Assembly: GCA_031264245.1 (NCBI GenBank)
Contig: JAISEG010000005.1
Coordinates: 62,001 to 126,000 of the forward strand
Direction of reading: 5' to 3'
Length of the DNA stretch: 64,000 nucleotides
From: Oscillospiraceae bacterium
Lineage (GTDB): Bacteria > Bacillota > Clostridia > Oscillospirales > JAAYOS01
Part shown: in pieces, positions 34,919 to 44,023 of the stretch
Layout: each line of letters opens with the position of its first letter
Numbering within the stretch: the stretch's first letter is position 1
The notes under the pieces: generated by a model
Told to the model about the DNA's origin: nothing
The model's input: the letters and a program-made list of their open reading frames with translations, nothing else
Databases searched by the model: none
Translations under genes and position numbers: made by a program

Positions 34919-35485
34919 TCATCCAATTCCCGTAAACGCGTAAAGCGCCTTTTCCACAGCCACCGAACTGAGCGCCGCGTAGCCCGCCTCCTCAGATACT
35001 GTAAGCTCGGCGATTGCCGCCGCGCTTTGCCCTGACGCGTCGGAGATGGAAAACTGAACCTGGACCTTTGTCCTTCCGTCCTCCAGCTCCTGTATGTCCG
35101 ATATGTACCATCCGTCTATTGTTTTTTCATCGGCGGGGAAAAGCAGTCCCCCGTATTTCCCCTCAGCGACGGAAAGATACTGCTCCTTGAGCTCGGAGTT
35201 CATAACCGAATACTGCGTAAGCCCGTTTCTGGCGCACACTCCCTTCGACCATATGTCCACAGCCTCCTCAGCCGAAGAGGCGCCAAAATATTCCAAGGTG
35301 CTGAGCGCCGCGCTTATGGACGATTCATCCGCTCTTACATTTGTCGGTGAAAGCACACCCTTCTCACTGGGATTTCCCGATATGTTGTATAAAACCACAA
35401 CAAACGCCAAAAGCAGTGTGGCCGCAATGGCGGCGACAGGCGCTTTCATAATATTCCTTTTGTTTCCCGCTACAATTACCTTCAT
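34919..35485 (-). CDS. hypothetical membrane-anchored extracytoplasmic protein, 188 aa
   Basis: Not recognised. A basic N-terminus and one membrane helix (about residues 14-35) are followed by an extracytoplasmic domain with STLEYFGASSAEEAVDIWSK, YSVMNSELKEQYL and a C-terminal β-rich part (TKVQVQFSISDASG). The layout resembles small Firmicutes proteins with an NTF2-like or cystatin-like fold, but this is a guess. It is convergent with the acyltransferase operon. Confidence 0.6.
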   Translation of the reverse strand: MKVIVAGNKRNIMKAPVAAIAATLLLAFVVVLYNISGNPSEKGVLSPTNVRADESSISAALSTLEYFGASSAEEAVDIWSKGVCARNGLTQYSVMNSELKEQYLSVAEGKYGGLLFPADEKTIDGWYISDIQELEDGRTKVQVQFSISDASGQSAAAIAELTVSEEAGYAALSSVAVEKALYAFTGIG

Positions 35486-35620
35486 AGCCTTCCCTCCCGT
35501 ATTACATCGAAATTCGAAATTAGAGCTTCAAGTTGAAAATCAGACAGGTCCAATCTCCGCTTGCAATATTTTTATGCCGGAAAATTCCGTTATATGCGGA
35601 CTTGCCCAAAATAAAAAAAT

Positions 35621-35649
35621 TTGACTGTTAAGCCGTGATATTATATACT
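35621..35649 (+). promoter_or_regulatory. promoter of the LysR gene
   Basis: TTGACT (35621-35626), 17 bp, TATACT (35644-35649), 51 bp before the ATG. Confidence 0.7.
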
Positions 35650-35699
35650 GAATCAGTATTAATTATATAACGTCCGAGCATTTAGCGGGGAGGTTTTGG

Positions 35700-36710
35700 A
35701 TGGCTGTCAATCTGGAGCTTTATAGGGTATTTCTTGTGGTCGCCCATGCAAAGAGCATCTCGCAGGCGGCAAGGAAGCTGTACATTTCACAGCCTGCCGT
35801 CACACAGGCGATAAAGCAGCTTGAGCGCGAGCTTGGCGGAGCGCTGTTTTCCCGCGGAGCGCACGGCGTAAAGCTCACGCACGAGGGTGAGCTTATGCTG
35901 GAATTTATCGAAAAAGCTCTTGCGCTGATAGATACCGCCGAGGATCACTTTACCGAAATGCTGAATCTTGACCGCGGTCACATAAGCATCGGAGCCAGCG
36001 ACACAATATGTAAATATTTCCTTCTCCCTTATATAGAGAAATTCCGCAACATGTTTCCCATGCTTGAGATTCACGTCACAAATAAAATATCCTCCGAAAC
36101 AATTGAGCTTGTAAAAAGCGGCGCAGTGGATCTCGGCTTTGTAAATCTGCCTGTCCGGGACGACAACCAGCTGGAGGTCATTCCCTGCTTTGATCTGCAC
36201 GACTGCTTTGTGTGCTCCCCGTCATATCAAATATGCGGTTCGGCCGGCTCTCACCAAGCTGAAGACCGCGGAGCGTCCTCTCTGTGGAGCGCGGCGGCGA
36301 ATAAGGAACCGCCGTCCGGGGCGAGCGCCGTCCCGTCCAGTCATAGGATAACCCCCGCCGAGCTTGCGGCTCACCCGCTTCTCCTTTTGGAAAAGGGCAG
36401 CAACACCCGTTATCTTATGGACAACTTTTTCGAGGAGCGTTCAGTCGCCATAAAGCCCGCCTTCGAGCTTGGAAGCTTTGACCTCATAGTCGAATTCGCG
36501 AAAATCGGCCTTGGCGTCGCATGCGTATACGAAGAATTTGTAAAAGAGGAGCTTGAAAGAGGAGAGCTTGTCAAGGTGGAGCTTTCGGAGGCTTTGCCCA
36601 CCCGCTCCATAGGGCTTGTCCATATGCAGAAGATTCCCATGTCACTGGCAGCGGAAAATTTTACATCTCTTATATTTAATGCTAAACATTCAGACGGTTC
36701 TCCTAAATAA
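35700..36710 (+). CDS. LysR-family transcriptional regulator with an internal insertion
   Basis: A 336-residue regulator. The N-terminal winged HTH (residues 1-65: LELYRVFLVVAHAKSISQAA, SQPAVTQAIKQLE) is canonical and is followed by the linker helix and a periplasmic-binding-type effector domain. Between CSPSYQICG and ITPAELAAHPL there is about 36 residues of Ser/Ala/Gly-rich sequence not expected in the family; without it the protein would have the usual length near 300. GGGAGG precedes the ATG. No divergent target gene adjoins it, so its regulon is unclear. The terminator hairpin includes its stop codon in the loop. Confidence 0.92.
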   Translation: MAVNLELYRVFLVVAHAKSISQAARKLYISQPAVTQAIKQLERELGGALFSRGAHGVKLTHEGELMLEFIEKALALIDTAEDHFTEMLNLDRGHISIGASDTICKYFLLPYIEKFRNMFPMLEIHVTNKISSETIELVKSGAVDLGFVNLPVRDDNQLEVIPCFDLHDCFVCSPSYQICGSAGSHQAEDRGASSLWSAAANKEPPSGASAVPSSHRITPAELAAHPLLLLEKGSNTRYLMDNFFEERSVAIKPAFELGSFDLIVEFAKIGLGVACVYEEFVKEELERGELVKVELSEALPTRSIGLVHMQKIPMSLAAENFTSLIFNAKHSDGSPK

Positions 36711-36738
36711 TTATTTGCGAGAACCGTCCCGGTTTTTT
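36693..36738 (+). terminator. intrinsic terminator of the LysR gene
   Basis: GACGGTTCTC and GAGAACCGTC pair across a 16-nt loop that contains the stop codon; CCGGTTTTTT follows. Confidence 0.85.
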
Positions 36739-36771
36739 AAAAATTTTTATATAAAAATAATGTATTAAAAG

Positions 36772-36800
36772 TTGACATTTTACCTGCTTTCATGTAATAT
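36772..36800 (+). promoter_or_regulatory. tRNA-Leu promoter
   Basis: TTGACA (36772-36777), 17 bp, TAATAT (36795-36800). The mature tRNA begins 92 bp after the -10, leaving a leader that must be processed. Confidence 0.75.
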
Positions 36801-36892
36801 GTTTTCTAGTGGAATTCGGACGCTCCCAGACTCGGCGAACCAAACCCATCCGGCTTGGCTTCGGCGTCGGGAATTTGTCCGGTTTCATATGT

Positions 36893-36978
36893 GCGGGTAT
36901 GGCGGAATGGCAGACGCGCATGGTTCAGGTCCATGTGCTCGCAAGGGCATGGAGGTTCAAGTCCTCTTACCCGCACCA
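36893..36978 (+). tRNA. tRNA-Leu(CAG)
   Basis: The acceptor GCGGGTA pairs with TACCCGC, and there is an encoded ACCA end. The anticodon loop TTCAGGT between CATGG and CCATG gives anticodon CAG. The long variable arm GTGCTCGCAAGGGCAT is typical of leucine tRNAs. The T arm GGTTCAAGTCC is intact. Confidence 0.95.
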
Positions 36979-36982
36979 AAAA

Positions 36983-37027
36983 GAATAGCCATAAGGAATC
37001 TAAAGTTCCTTATGGCTATTCGTTTTG
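36983..37027 (+). terminator. intrinsic terminator of tRNA-Leu
   Basis: GAATAGCCATAAGGAA and its exact complement form a 16-bp stem with a 7-nt loop, followed by GTTTTGT. Confidence 0.9.
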
Positions 37028-37187
37028 TAAAACACCGATAAGAAGCCGTAAATTGACCTTTGTCATCGGCAGTCTCCCGGAGCGTACCCACACTAAAACA
37101 ACCGCACTCCTCCGACAACTCCAATCGGATAAACGGCAGGAGACCGTTGAAGCAAGTAGCGCGTTTCCCCCCGGCATTTTATCGGTT

Positions 37188-37478
37188 TTACGGACGCAGA
37201 GCCTCGTCCGCACTTATGGCGGGCATATAGTTCGGCATGTAATTGTTGACAGTATCGGTGGGATCCATCGTATACGTATCTGCGAAAAGCTTAGTGGAGT
37301 TGGCTGCCGACGCGTTAATCTGCAACACGTTTGTCAACTTGGTGCCGGCTATCATGAGCTGATATATCTCAATCTCGGAGCCTGCGGGAGGATTCGTGAA
37401 ATCGATATGTGCATTCGTTCTTTTTTCAAGCTCCTTAAAAGCGGTGCGCTCGCTGAGCGAGGAAACCTTTTTTCCATT
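37188..37478 (-). pseudogene. remnant of an LplA-type extracellular solute-binding protein
   Basis: Minus-strand reading without a start codon gives NGKKVSSLSERTAFKELEKR, then THAIDF-like NAHIDFTNPPAGSEIEIYQL, MIAGTKLTNVL, and a degraded VNNYMPNYMPAI before a stop. These match the N-terminal part of family 1 solute-binding lipoproteins of the LplA/YtcQ type used for oligosaccharide uptake. The signal peptide and the rest of the roughly 500-residue protein are missing. It is probably left from a lost sugar ABC transporter of the neighbouring glycosidase region. Confidence 0.65.
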
Positions 37479-37710
37479 GATCTTTCTTCTCCTTTTTGAT
37501 ATTCATAGATTCTATGAAAACAGGATATCACAATCAATGACGTTCGAATATGATGTAATTTGTGTTGTTGTTAACTATATTTGTTTTTTATACCTTATTT
37601 TGTTAACACTCCATAGTAGGAATTATTACAGTACTAATTAAACTATTTATAAAATAACAATATTTTATAACAAAAATGTCAAAAATTCAAACTTCCCTCC
37701 AAAATCTCCC

Positions 37711-37739
37711 TTGAAATGGTATGTTTCTTATGTTATAAT
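37711..37739 (+). promoter_or_regulatory. promoter upstream of the GH3 remnant and rhamnosidase
   Basis: TTGAAA (37711-37716), 17 bp, TATAAT (37734-37739). No terminator is seen before the GH78 gene at 38444, so this promoter may now serve it. The rest of 37479-37796 is very AT-rich and holds no gene. Confidence 0.75.
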
Positions 37740-37796
37740 TGAACGCATACATAAGCTTAAAATAACGCGGAATATGATAAATTGAGAGGTCTTATT

Positions 37797-38387
37797 ATGG
37801 AACGATATCTTGATACGTCGCTCACTCCGGAGAAGCGCGGAGGAGCTGCTGAGTCTGATGGGCCTTGAGGAAAAAATGGGGCAGGTCGCAAGGATCATGC
37901 CTTTTTTCCATGCCGCGGTTCATGGATAGTATAAAAAGCAAATGCCCTCACGGAATAGGGGCAATGTCCTGCCTTTGGATGATGTATCTTGGGGATATTC
38001 AGGATGTTGCAAAGTATCAAAGACAATTTCAGGACCTCGCTATGCCGCTCAGCGAGCGCCGTATTCCGGCAATGTTTCATCTGTATGGCTCAACGGCGAG
38101 CCGCTTCCCTCCCCCGCGGTCTATTTGACCGAGCTGTTAAGAAATGAAATGGGCTTTGACGGGGTTGCGGTTTTAGGCTGCACGGCTATTTCAGAATTAT
38201 ATGAACGGCATAAAGTTGCGGACAGCCTGGCACAGGCGGGTTATCTGTCGCTGTCAGCAGGTATGGATATTGAATTGCCTAACAAAAATGCGGCTGGTGA
38301 TGAGTTCGCGTCCATATTTGCAGGCGTACCCAGACCGAATGTCTCCTGTAAACCGAATTTTTTAAGTGTGGAGCAATACCTGAGCTA
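37797..38387 (+). pseudogene. decayed GH3-family β-glucosidase
   Basis: The reading starts normally (MERYLDTSLTPEK), shifts frame at about 37836 (LLSLMGLEEKMGQVARIM), then continues in frame 2 (CPHGIGAMSCLWMM, DVAKYQRQFQDLAMPLSERR) and again in another frame (VYLTELLRNEMGFDGVAVLG, LSAGMDIELPNKNAAGDEFA). About 100 residues that normally lie before the ELLRNEMGFDG block are deleted, and the C-terminal domain is absent. Multiple frameshifts plus deletions make it non-functional. A separate intact GH3 gene lies at 44636-46897. Confidence 0.85.
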
Positions 38388-38443
38388 ACTGATTGAGCTA
38401 ACCCTAAATAACCATATAGAATCATATAGAAAGAAGGTATAAA

Positions 38444-41308
38444 ATGAATATCACAAAACTAAAAACGGGACACATCACATCTCCTCTCGGCTTCGAGACA
38501 GAGCAGGCGGTATTTTCTTGGGTGACGGAGGATACCCCGTCCAAAAAGCAAGCTGCGGCACGTGTTGAGGTATCCGCTGACGACCGCTTTTCCACCCTGC
38601 TTTTCGACTCCGGAAAAAGCGGTGAGGTCAGCAGCCTCGCCTTTGCGCCTGATATCGCGTTGAAGCCGCGCACACGCTATTTCTGGCGGGTAACGGTTTG
38701 GGGGGACGCCGGCGACAGCGCCACCAGCGAAACTGCTTGGTTTGAAACCGGCAAAATGGAGGAAAAATGGGACGCCGAATGGATCACCCCTGATTGGGAG
38801 GATAAATCCGTACACCCCTATCTTCGCCGTTCCTTCGTCCTGCCGGGAAACGTGAAATCAGCACGGGTATACGCGACCGGCATGGGTCTGTACCATCTCG
38901 AAATCAATGGGAGCCGCGCGGGCAGCGAATATCTTACGCCGTACTTCAACGCCTATAACCATTGGGTGCAATACCAAACCTACGACGTCACCGGGCTTCT
39001 GCGGGGCGGGGAAAACGTCATCGGCGCCATGCTGGGCAACGGCTGGGCAAAGGGACGCTTCGGTCTTTCCAATACTGACGGCTGCAACTATACGGACCGC
39101 TTCAGCTTTCTCTGCGAGCTGCGCGCCTGCCTGGAGGACGGGAGCGAATTCATACTCGGCACCGACGGAACATGGAAAGCCGCATCCTCCCCGGTAACCG
39201 ACAGCAGCATTTACGACGGCGAGACCTTTGACGCGGGCAAAATCCGCCGCGGATGGTCGGAGCCTGCCTTTGACGACTCAACCTGGGAAAAGGTAAAGCC
39301 CTATAACTATACGCTGGGCAAACTTACCGCCCGGCTCAGTCCGCCGGTAGTTATCAAGCATGTGCTTAAGCCCGCCGCTATTATCAAAACCCCCAAGGGC
39401 GAAACCGTGCTGGACGTCGGTCAGAACATGACCGGCTGGCTGCGCTTTAAAGCGAATGTTCCAAAAGGAACCAAGCTTTCCCTGTACCATGGAGAGGTTC
39501 TTCAGGAAGATTGCTTCTATAACGAAAACCTTCGCTCAGCCAAGGCAGAATATCACTATATTTCAGACGGTACGCCGACTGTTTGCGAGCCGCTGTTTAC
39601 CTTCTACGGCTTCCGGTACGTAAAGCTTGAGGGATGGCCGTCCGAGCCTGATATTGCGGATTTCGAGGCCTGTGTGGTATATTCCGACCTTGAGCAAATC
39701 GGAAATATCGAAACCTCCTCGCCGAAGGTCAACCGGCTTTTCCTCAATGCCCTCTGGGGTCAGCGCGGCAATTTCCTGGATGTTCCGACCGACTGCCCTC
39801 AGCGCGACGAACGCATGGGCTGGACGGGAGACGCGCAGGTATTCAGCGGCACTGCCAGCTTCAATATGGATACATACGCGTTCTACGCAAAATATCTGCA
39901 CGACATGTATCAGGAGCAGCTTAACAATAATGGCTATGTGCCGGATTTTGTGCCGAACATTGCGTGGTCCGAAGGTTCCCATCACCAAGGCAACGGCTCC
40001 TGTGCCTGGGCGGACGCGGCGTGCGTCATACCGTGGGAGGTGTATCTGCACACAGGCGACAAGTCGATTCTGGAAAGGCAATTTGACAGCATGTGCGGGT
40101 GGGTCGATTATGTTACTCGCACGGGTGCGGAAATCGGAGGCAAGGACGACTGGCTGAAGGGCTTCCATTACGGTGACTGGCTGGCGCTGGACAATCCCGA
40201 TCCCACAGGCTATAAGGGCGCTACGGAGGATTATTACCTTGCGGCGGTATATTACGCGTTCTCGTCCGAGCTCACCTCCAAAGCGGCGGCTGTGCTTGGA
40301 AAAACCGAGCTGTCCCAAAAATACGCCGACCTGTCACAAAGGATGAAGTCGGATATCAGGAATGAATATTTTACTTCGACGGGACGCATGGCGCTTACCA
40401 ACCAGACCGCTTACGTCACAGCCCTGTACATGGATGTCGCGAAAAAGGAGCACCGCCCGAAGGTGCTTGGAGAGCTGAAAAAACGTCTGGAGGAAAGCGG
40501 TATGCACCTCAAAACGGGCTTTATCGGAACGCCGTATCTGTGCCGGGTGCTCTCTGACAACGGGGCTTCGGATTACGCGTACAGGCTCTTCCTCAACGAG
40601 GATTATCCCAGCTGGCTGTATGAGGTCAATATGGGCGCGACCACCGTATGGGAGCGCTGGAACTCGGTAAATCCCGACGGAAAAATATCCTCCACCGGCA
40701 TGAATTCGCTTAACCACTACGCCTACGGCTCCATCGCCGAGTGGATGTACCGCAACATGTGCGGCATCAACCCGTGCGAGGATGAGCCGGGCTTCAAAAA
40801 AGCTGTAATCCGTCCCCAGCCCAACGGAGCCCTTCGCTTCGCGAAAGCGTCTCTTGACTCCGCCATGGGCTTGTACGAGTCGGGCTGGAAGCTGGAGGAC
40901 GACGGGAGCCTTGTGTTTGATGTGACGGTTCCCTTCGGCGCGGAGGCGGAGCTGCTCCTGCCTGACGCGAAGCCCTGTGCCTTAAACGGCGCGGATGGGC
41001 TGGCGGCTGTGCAGACGGGAAATGCAGTGAGCATAGCGCTTGAAGCCGGGAAATACCATATCAGCTACATGCCGACAAAAAAATATCTGCTGGCCTTCGA
41101 TTTGGAAACCCCGATCGACGAGCTTCTGTTCAATGCGGACGCCAGAAAGGTTCTTGAAAAGCACATCCCTGAAATAGTAAGTCACGGAGCGATGATGAAG
41201 ATCATGGGGGTTACCTCACTAAATGTGTTTCGCGCAAATCCCATGACAACCGAACGGGGTGGCGCGGAGTTCTGGGATATGATCGAAAAGGAGCTCTCGG
41301 ATATATAG
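38444..41308 (+). CDS. α-L-rhamnosidase, GH78 family
   Basis: A 954-residue cytoplasmic enzyme that removes terminal α-L-rhamnose from plant glycans or flavonoid glycosides. It has an N-terminal Fn3-like domain, a Bac_rhamnosid_N-type β-sandwich (SARVYATGMGLYHLEINGSR), an (α/α)6 barrel with DCPQRDERMGWTGDAQ and GATTVWERWNS, and a C-terminal β domain. The last 75 residues (from about LLAFDLETPIDELL) are a helical appendage beyond the usual GH78 end. GAAGG precedes the ATG. It is probably transcribed from the promoter at 37711. Confidence 0.95.
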   Translation: MNITKLKTGHITSPLGFETEQAVFSWVTEDTPSKKQAAARVEVSADDRFSTLLFDSGKSGEVSSLAFAPDIALKPRTRYFWRVTVWGDAGDSATSETAWFETGKMEEKWDAEWITPDWEDKSVHPYLRRSFVLPGNVKSARVYATGMGLYHLEINGSRAGSEYLTPYFNAYNHWVQYQTYDVTGLLRGGENVIGAMLGNGWAKGRFGLSNTDGCNYTDRFSFLCELRACLEDGSEFILGTDGTWKAASSPVTDSSIYDGETFDAGKIRRGWSEPAFDDSTWEKVKPYNYTLGKLTARLSPPVVIKHVLKPAAIIKTPKGETVLDVGQNMTGWLRFKANVPKGTKLSLYHGEVLQEDCFYNENLRSAKAEYHYISDGTPTVCEPLFTFYGFRYVKLEGWPSEPDIADFEACVVYSDLEQIGNIETSSPKVNRLFLNALWGQRGNFLDVPTDCPQRDERMGWTGDAQVFSGTASFNMDTYAFYAKYLHDMYQEQLNNNGYVPDFVPNIAWSEGSHHQGNGSCAWADAACVIPWEVYLHTGDKSILERQFDSMCGWVDYVTRTGAEIGGKDDWLKGFHYGDWLALDNPDPTGYKGATEDYYLAAVYYAFSSELTSKAAAVLGKTELSQKYADLSQRMKSDIRNEYFTSTGRMALTNQTAYVTALYMDVAKKEHRPKVLGELKKRLEESGMHLKTGFIGTPYLCRVLSDNGASDYAYRLFLNEDYPSWLYEVNMGATTVWERWNSVNPDGKISSTGMNSLNHYAYGSIAEWMYRNMCGINPCEDEPGFKKAVIRPQPNGALRFAKASLDSAMGLYESGWKLEDDGSLVFDVTVPFGAEAELLLPDAKPCALNGADGLAAVQTGNAVSIALEAGKYHISYMPTKKYLLAFDLETPIDELLFNADARKVLEKHIPEIVSHGAMMKIMGVTSLNVFRANPMTTERGGAEFWDMIEKELSDI

Positions 41309-41330
41309 TCAAGTCAACTTAAGAATGAGT
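41304..41330 (+). repeat. dispersed TAACTTTAGAATGAGT-type repeat
   Basis: TATAGTCAAGTCAACTTAAG followed by AATGAGT nearly matches the complement of 7595-7620 and the copy at 11063-11089. It overlaps the stop codon of the rhamnosidase gene. Confidence 0.6.
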
Positions 41331-41424
41331 TAACCTGCCATAGACCGCGGCAATCATATGCTTCCCGAAAGTCTCCTGTTTTTCCTGCTGAACCTCTGAA
41401 GCTCACTATGTAATTTCCGGAAAA

Positions 41425-41467
41425 AGCTGATATACATGCGCACACATGTGCGCATGTATATCAGCTT
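41425..41467 (-). terminator. intrinsic terminator of the transporter transcript
   Basis: AGCTGATATACATGCGCAC pairs with its exact complement around a 4-nt centre. On the minus strand TTTTT follows. It also lies after the convergent rhamnosidase gene. Confidence 0.85.
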
Positions 41468-41548
41468 AAACTATTTATTTTCCTTTGTATACCAATATTT
41501 TTTACTTAAGGTTTGCGCCGAACTCAGGTCATGTCTGGAAAAATCACG

Positions 41549-42067
41549 CTAACAATTTAAAGCGTTTGCCTCGTCACACGCGCTGTACAGTATATCGTAT
41601 TGCTCGTCAACCGAACGTTCGATTTGTTCGTTCTGCCTGTTGTTGATGTTCATATATAACGGAAGGGGTATTCTCCAGCCGGAAACCCCCGGGATTAACA
41701 GTATCACACACAGCGGGATATTGCCCGCCATATAACTGAATACGGCGCCCACAATAAACGCGGTCCCGGCAAGCCCGACACTTATCGCCAGCATTATTGC
41801 CCGCATACCCTGCTTCCCCTCCAGCCGTTCGATCGCCTTAAACGCGGCTTCGCATTTTTTCTGGAGTCTGGTCAGATCCTCGCGGTTTTTTATCTTCCTG
41901 TCTCTTTTTAGCTTTAAAACAACAGTGCCGGAACCGTTTTGCTCCTGTTCCTTTTCGGCCACCCAGCCAAAATGCCTGTAGCAATCAATGTAGACCTGCT
42001 CCATTCTGTCCTTTACAGTTATTGTAAGGTACTCATACGCTGTAAAAGTGTTCTCTGTTCCGTCCAC
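41549..42067 (-). CDS. hypothetical two-helix membrane protein, 172 aa
   Basis: Not recognised. The N-terminal half is cytoplasmic and charged (YLTITVKDRMEQVYIDCYRH, then a basic KLKRDRKIKNRE). Two membrane helices at about residues 85-135 enclose a short loop, and the C-terminus is acidic. The start is a GTG at 42067 with AAGGGGG upstream. It follows the transporter gene by 14 bp and probably shares its transcript; it may be an accessory protein, but nothing in the sequence proves this. Confidence 0.7.
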   Translation of the reverse strand: MDGTENTFTAYEYLTITVKDRMEQVYIDCYRHFGWVAEKEQEQNGSGTVVLKLKRDRKIKNREDLTRLQKKCEAAFKAIERLEGKQGMRAIMLAISVGLAGTAFIVGAVFSYMAGNIPLCVILLIPGVSGWRIPLPLYMNINNRQNEQIERSVDEQYDILYSACDEANALNC

Positions 42068-42081
42068 AATAAACCCCCTTA

Positions 42082-43731
42082 TTATACCGGCTTTTTCCCT
42101 TTCTTTGCAAGCCTTGCCTGATATCTTGCCTCTTCCTCCTCAAATGCCAAGCCTTTCTTTGCACACTTCGCCTTTAGCTCCTGGGTTCGTTTCTCTTCCG
42201 CTACACGGTTAAGCTCCTCCTGCTCCAGCCTCGTTTTTTCTTCGGGTGATATGTATTGAATTCCCGCTGCCTCCGCCTCCGCCTTGTGACGGGCTAAAAT
42301 GCCTTCGGTAATAGCCGCGGCTTTCTTGTCCGCCTTATAGAACAGCAACGGAATAACCGCGGCAATAAACGCTGCCATAGGTATGCCGTAAAAGCCCCAG
42401 ACAAATAGGTTCTGTACCGACGCGCCCTGGGAAATAAGCCCACCCGAAGCCGCCGGAGCTATATATCCGGTCGCCGACAGTCCCCAGTTGAACAGCCCGA
42501 TACCGATTCCGCTGCTGACAGCGGTAATAACGCTGATAACCGAAGCTGACAATCCGTCACACCGGAAGCCGTTCTTCCACTCCACATGGTCCAGCGTGTC
42601 CGCTATCATCGCGGACATAACGTAGCTGGGCAGCATACCGATGGACTTTATCATCAAACCGCCTAAAACCGGTCCCATACTCCGCGGGAACAGCATACAT
42701 ACGGCGCAGCCCACTGCGCCCAATAAAAACCCCACCGCCGTTATATTGCGTTTTCCGAATTTTTTGCACAGCGGCCACATAATAAAGACGCCAAACCCCA
42801 TAGGAGCCTGCCCCACGGCATTGATCATAGTCATGGTTATGCCGTCGTTATATGTACCCAGAACCCAGTTGCTGTAATAAATCATGCTGATTCCGGAGAA
42901 GCTGTTGCTCAGCTGCATAAGCAGAGTAACGACCATGATTATAACCCAATATTTGCTCGATAAGCACGCTTTCAGCTGCTCCTTCATTGAACGCACTATA
43001 CTTCCGCTTGCCGACCCCGCCGACTCCTCGGTAACACGCTCGCGGGTGAAGTAAAATTCCAGAATCACACCCGGCAGCGCGAGGGCGGACAGCGCGGCCA
43101 TCACCGTAATCCACATCCCCTGATTGACCCCCATCAGCGGCAGGGCTATCATCGGAAACCCCAGACTGACAAGCGTTCCCGGTATCATCCCCGCGCCCAT
43201 CGAGGTAACAAGGGCAAGTCCGTCGCGCTGCTTTGTGTTGCGGGTAGACAGCGGAACCATCAGCGCGTGACTCATACCGTACATTGTGGACGCAAAAGCG
43301 AAGAAGAGGTTATAGCTTATAATTATCCAAATTATTTGTGTGACAAGACTCGCGTTGGGAACGGTAAACAGCAATATGCCGGAGAGGACTACCAAAGGAC
43401 CCGAGATCAAAAGCCATGGGCGCGCCTTCCCGTGACGGCTGCGGGTGCTGTCGATCACCCGTCCCATTGCAACGTTGGCCGCCGCGGCTATTATCTTGGA
43501 AATTATGGGCAGAAGCGCTAAAAACAAGCCGCCCGCGACGTTGCCGAGATTTAGCACGTCGGTGTAGAAAACGTTCAGATATGTACCGCTCGCGGCGGAA
43601 ATAGCCGTCGCCATAAGCGCCGGAGCCAAAAAATATGCCAACCAGCGTTCGCTTCTCTGTATGTTCGCCGATTTAATGCGGGTATTAAAGAGCCGGGACG
43701 AAAACATCTCTCTGGGTTTGACAGACGCCAT
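42082..43731 (-). CDS. GPH-type sugar:cation symporter (MFS superfamily)
   Basis: A 549-residue transporter with twelve hydrophobic segments. The GPH-like N-terminal signature region FYTDVLNLGNVAGGLFLALL, VIDSTRSRHGKARPWLLISG and the mid-protein block GKRNITAVGFLLGAVGC support uptake of a glycoside or oligosaccharide with a cation. The C-terminus carries an extra charged tail of about 85 residues (KADKKAAAITEG to KKGKKPV), likely cytoplasmic and helical. It is divergent from the TetR-GH3 unit, so it probably supplies the cytoplasmic glycosidases with substrate. Confidence 0.9.
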   Translation of the reverse strand: MASVKPREMFSSRLFNTRIKSANIQRSERWLAYFLAPALMATAISAASGTYLNVFYTDVLNLGNVAGGLFLALLPIISKIIAAAANVAMGRVIDSTRSRHGKARPWLLISGPLVVLSGILLFTVPNASLVTQIIWIIISYNLFFAFASTMYGMSHALMVPLSTRNTKQRDGLALVTSMGAGMIPGTLVSLGFPMIALPLMGVNQGMWITVMAALSALALPGVILEFYFTRERVTEESAGSASGSIVRSMKEQLKACLSSKYWVIIMVVTLLMQLSNSFSGISMIYYSNWVLGTYNDGITMTMINAVGQAPMGFGVFIMWPLCKKFGKRNITAVGFLLGAVGCAVCMLFPRSMGPVLGGLMIKSIGMLPSYVMSAMIADTLDHVEWKNGFRCDGLSASVISVITAVSSGIGIGLFNWGLSATGYIAPAASGGLISQGASVQNLFVWGFYGIPMAAFIAAVIPLLFYKADKKAAAITEGILARHKAEAEAAGIQYISPEEKTRLEQEELNRVAEEKRTQELKAKCAKKGLAFEEEEARYQARLAKKGKKPV

Positions 43732-43918
43732 TATAAATACCTGACCTTTTTATTGTAAATGAAGTTTGTCGATTTAACGACTGCTATTTAATTAACTGCA
43801 TGTGTACATTATAGTAAGCACCCAGGCTCTCTTCAATGGGCATTTATAGTTGATTTGTTCATTAATCGACATTTCAAATAACATTGTTCAGGAACTGCGC
43901 AAGCTCTAAAACGCACTA

Positions 43919-43947
43919 TTGAACTATGACCATGTGTATGTTATAAT
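43919..43947 (+). promoter_or_regulatory. promoter of the tetR-GH3 unit
   Basis: TTGAAC (43919-43924), 17 bp, TATAAT (43942-43947). The 292-bp divergent region 43732-44023 should also hold the transporter promoter and a TetR operator, but no clear palindrome was pinpointed. Confidence 0.65.
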
Positions 43948-44023
43948 ACAATAGTCTTTAAAATAGGCATATATCTGATAATGTACCGCAATGGTATAAT
44001 TCTTGGGATTGAGGTGACATATC

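Noticed and set aside
36855-37499. Plus-strand frames across tRNA-Leu and its terminator
   Set aside because: They read through a tRNA and a terminator and oppose the solute-binding-protein remnant; no protein features.
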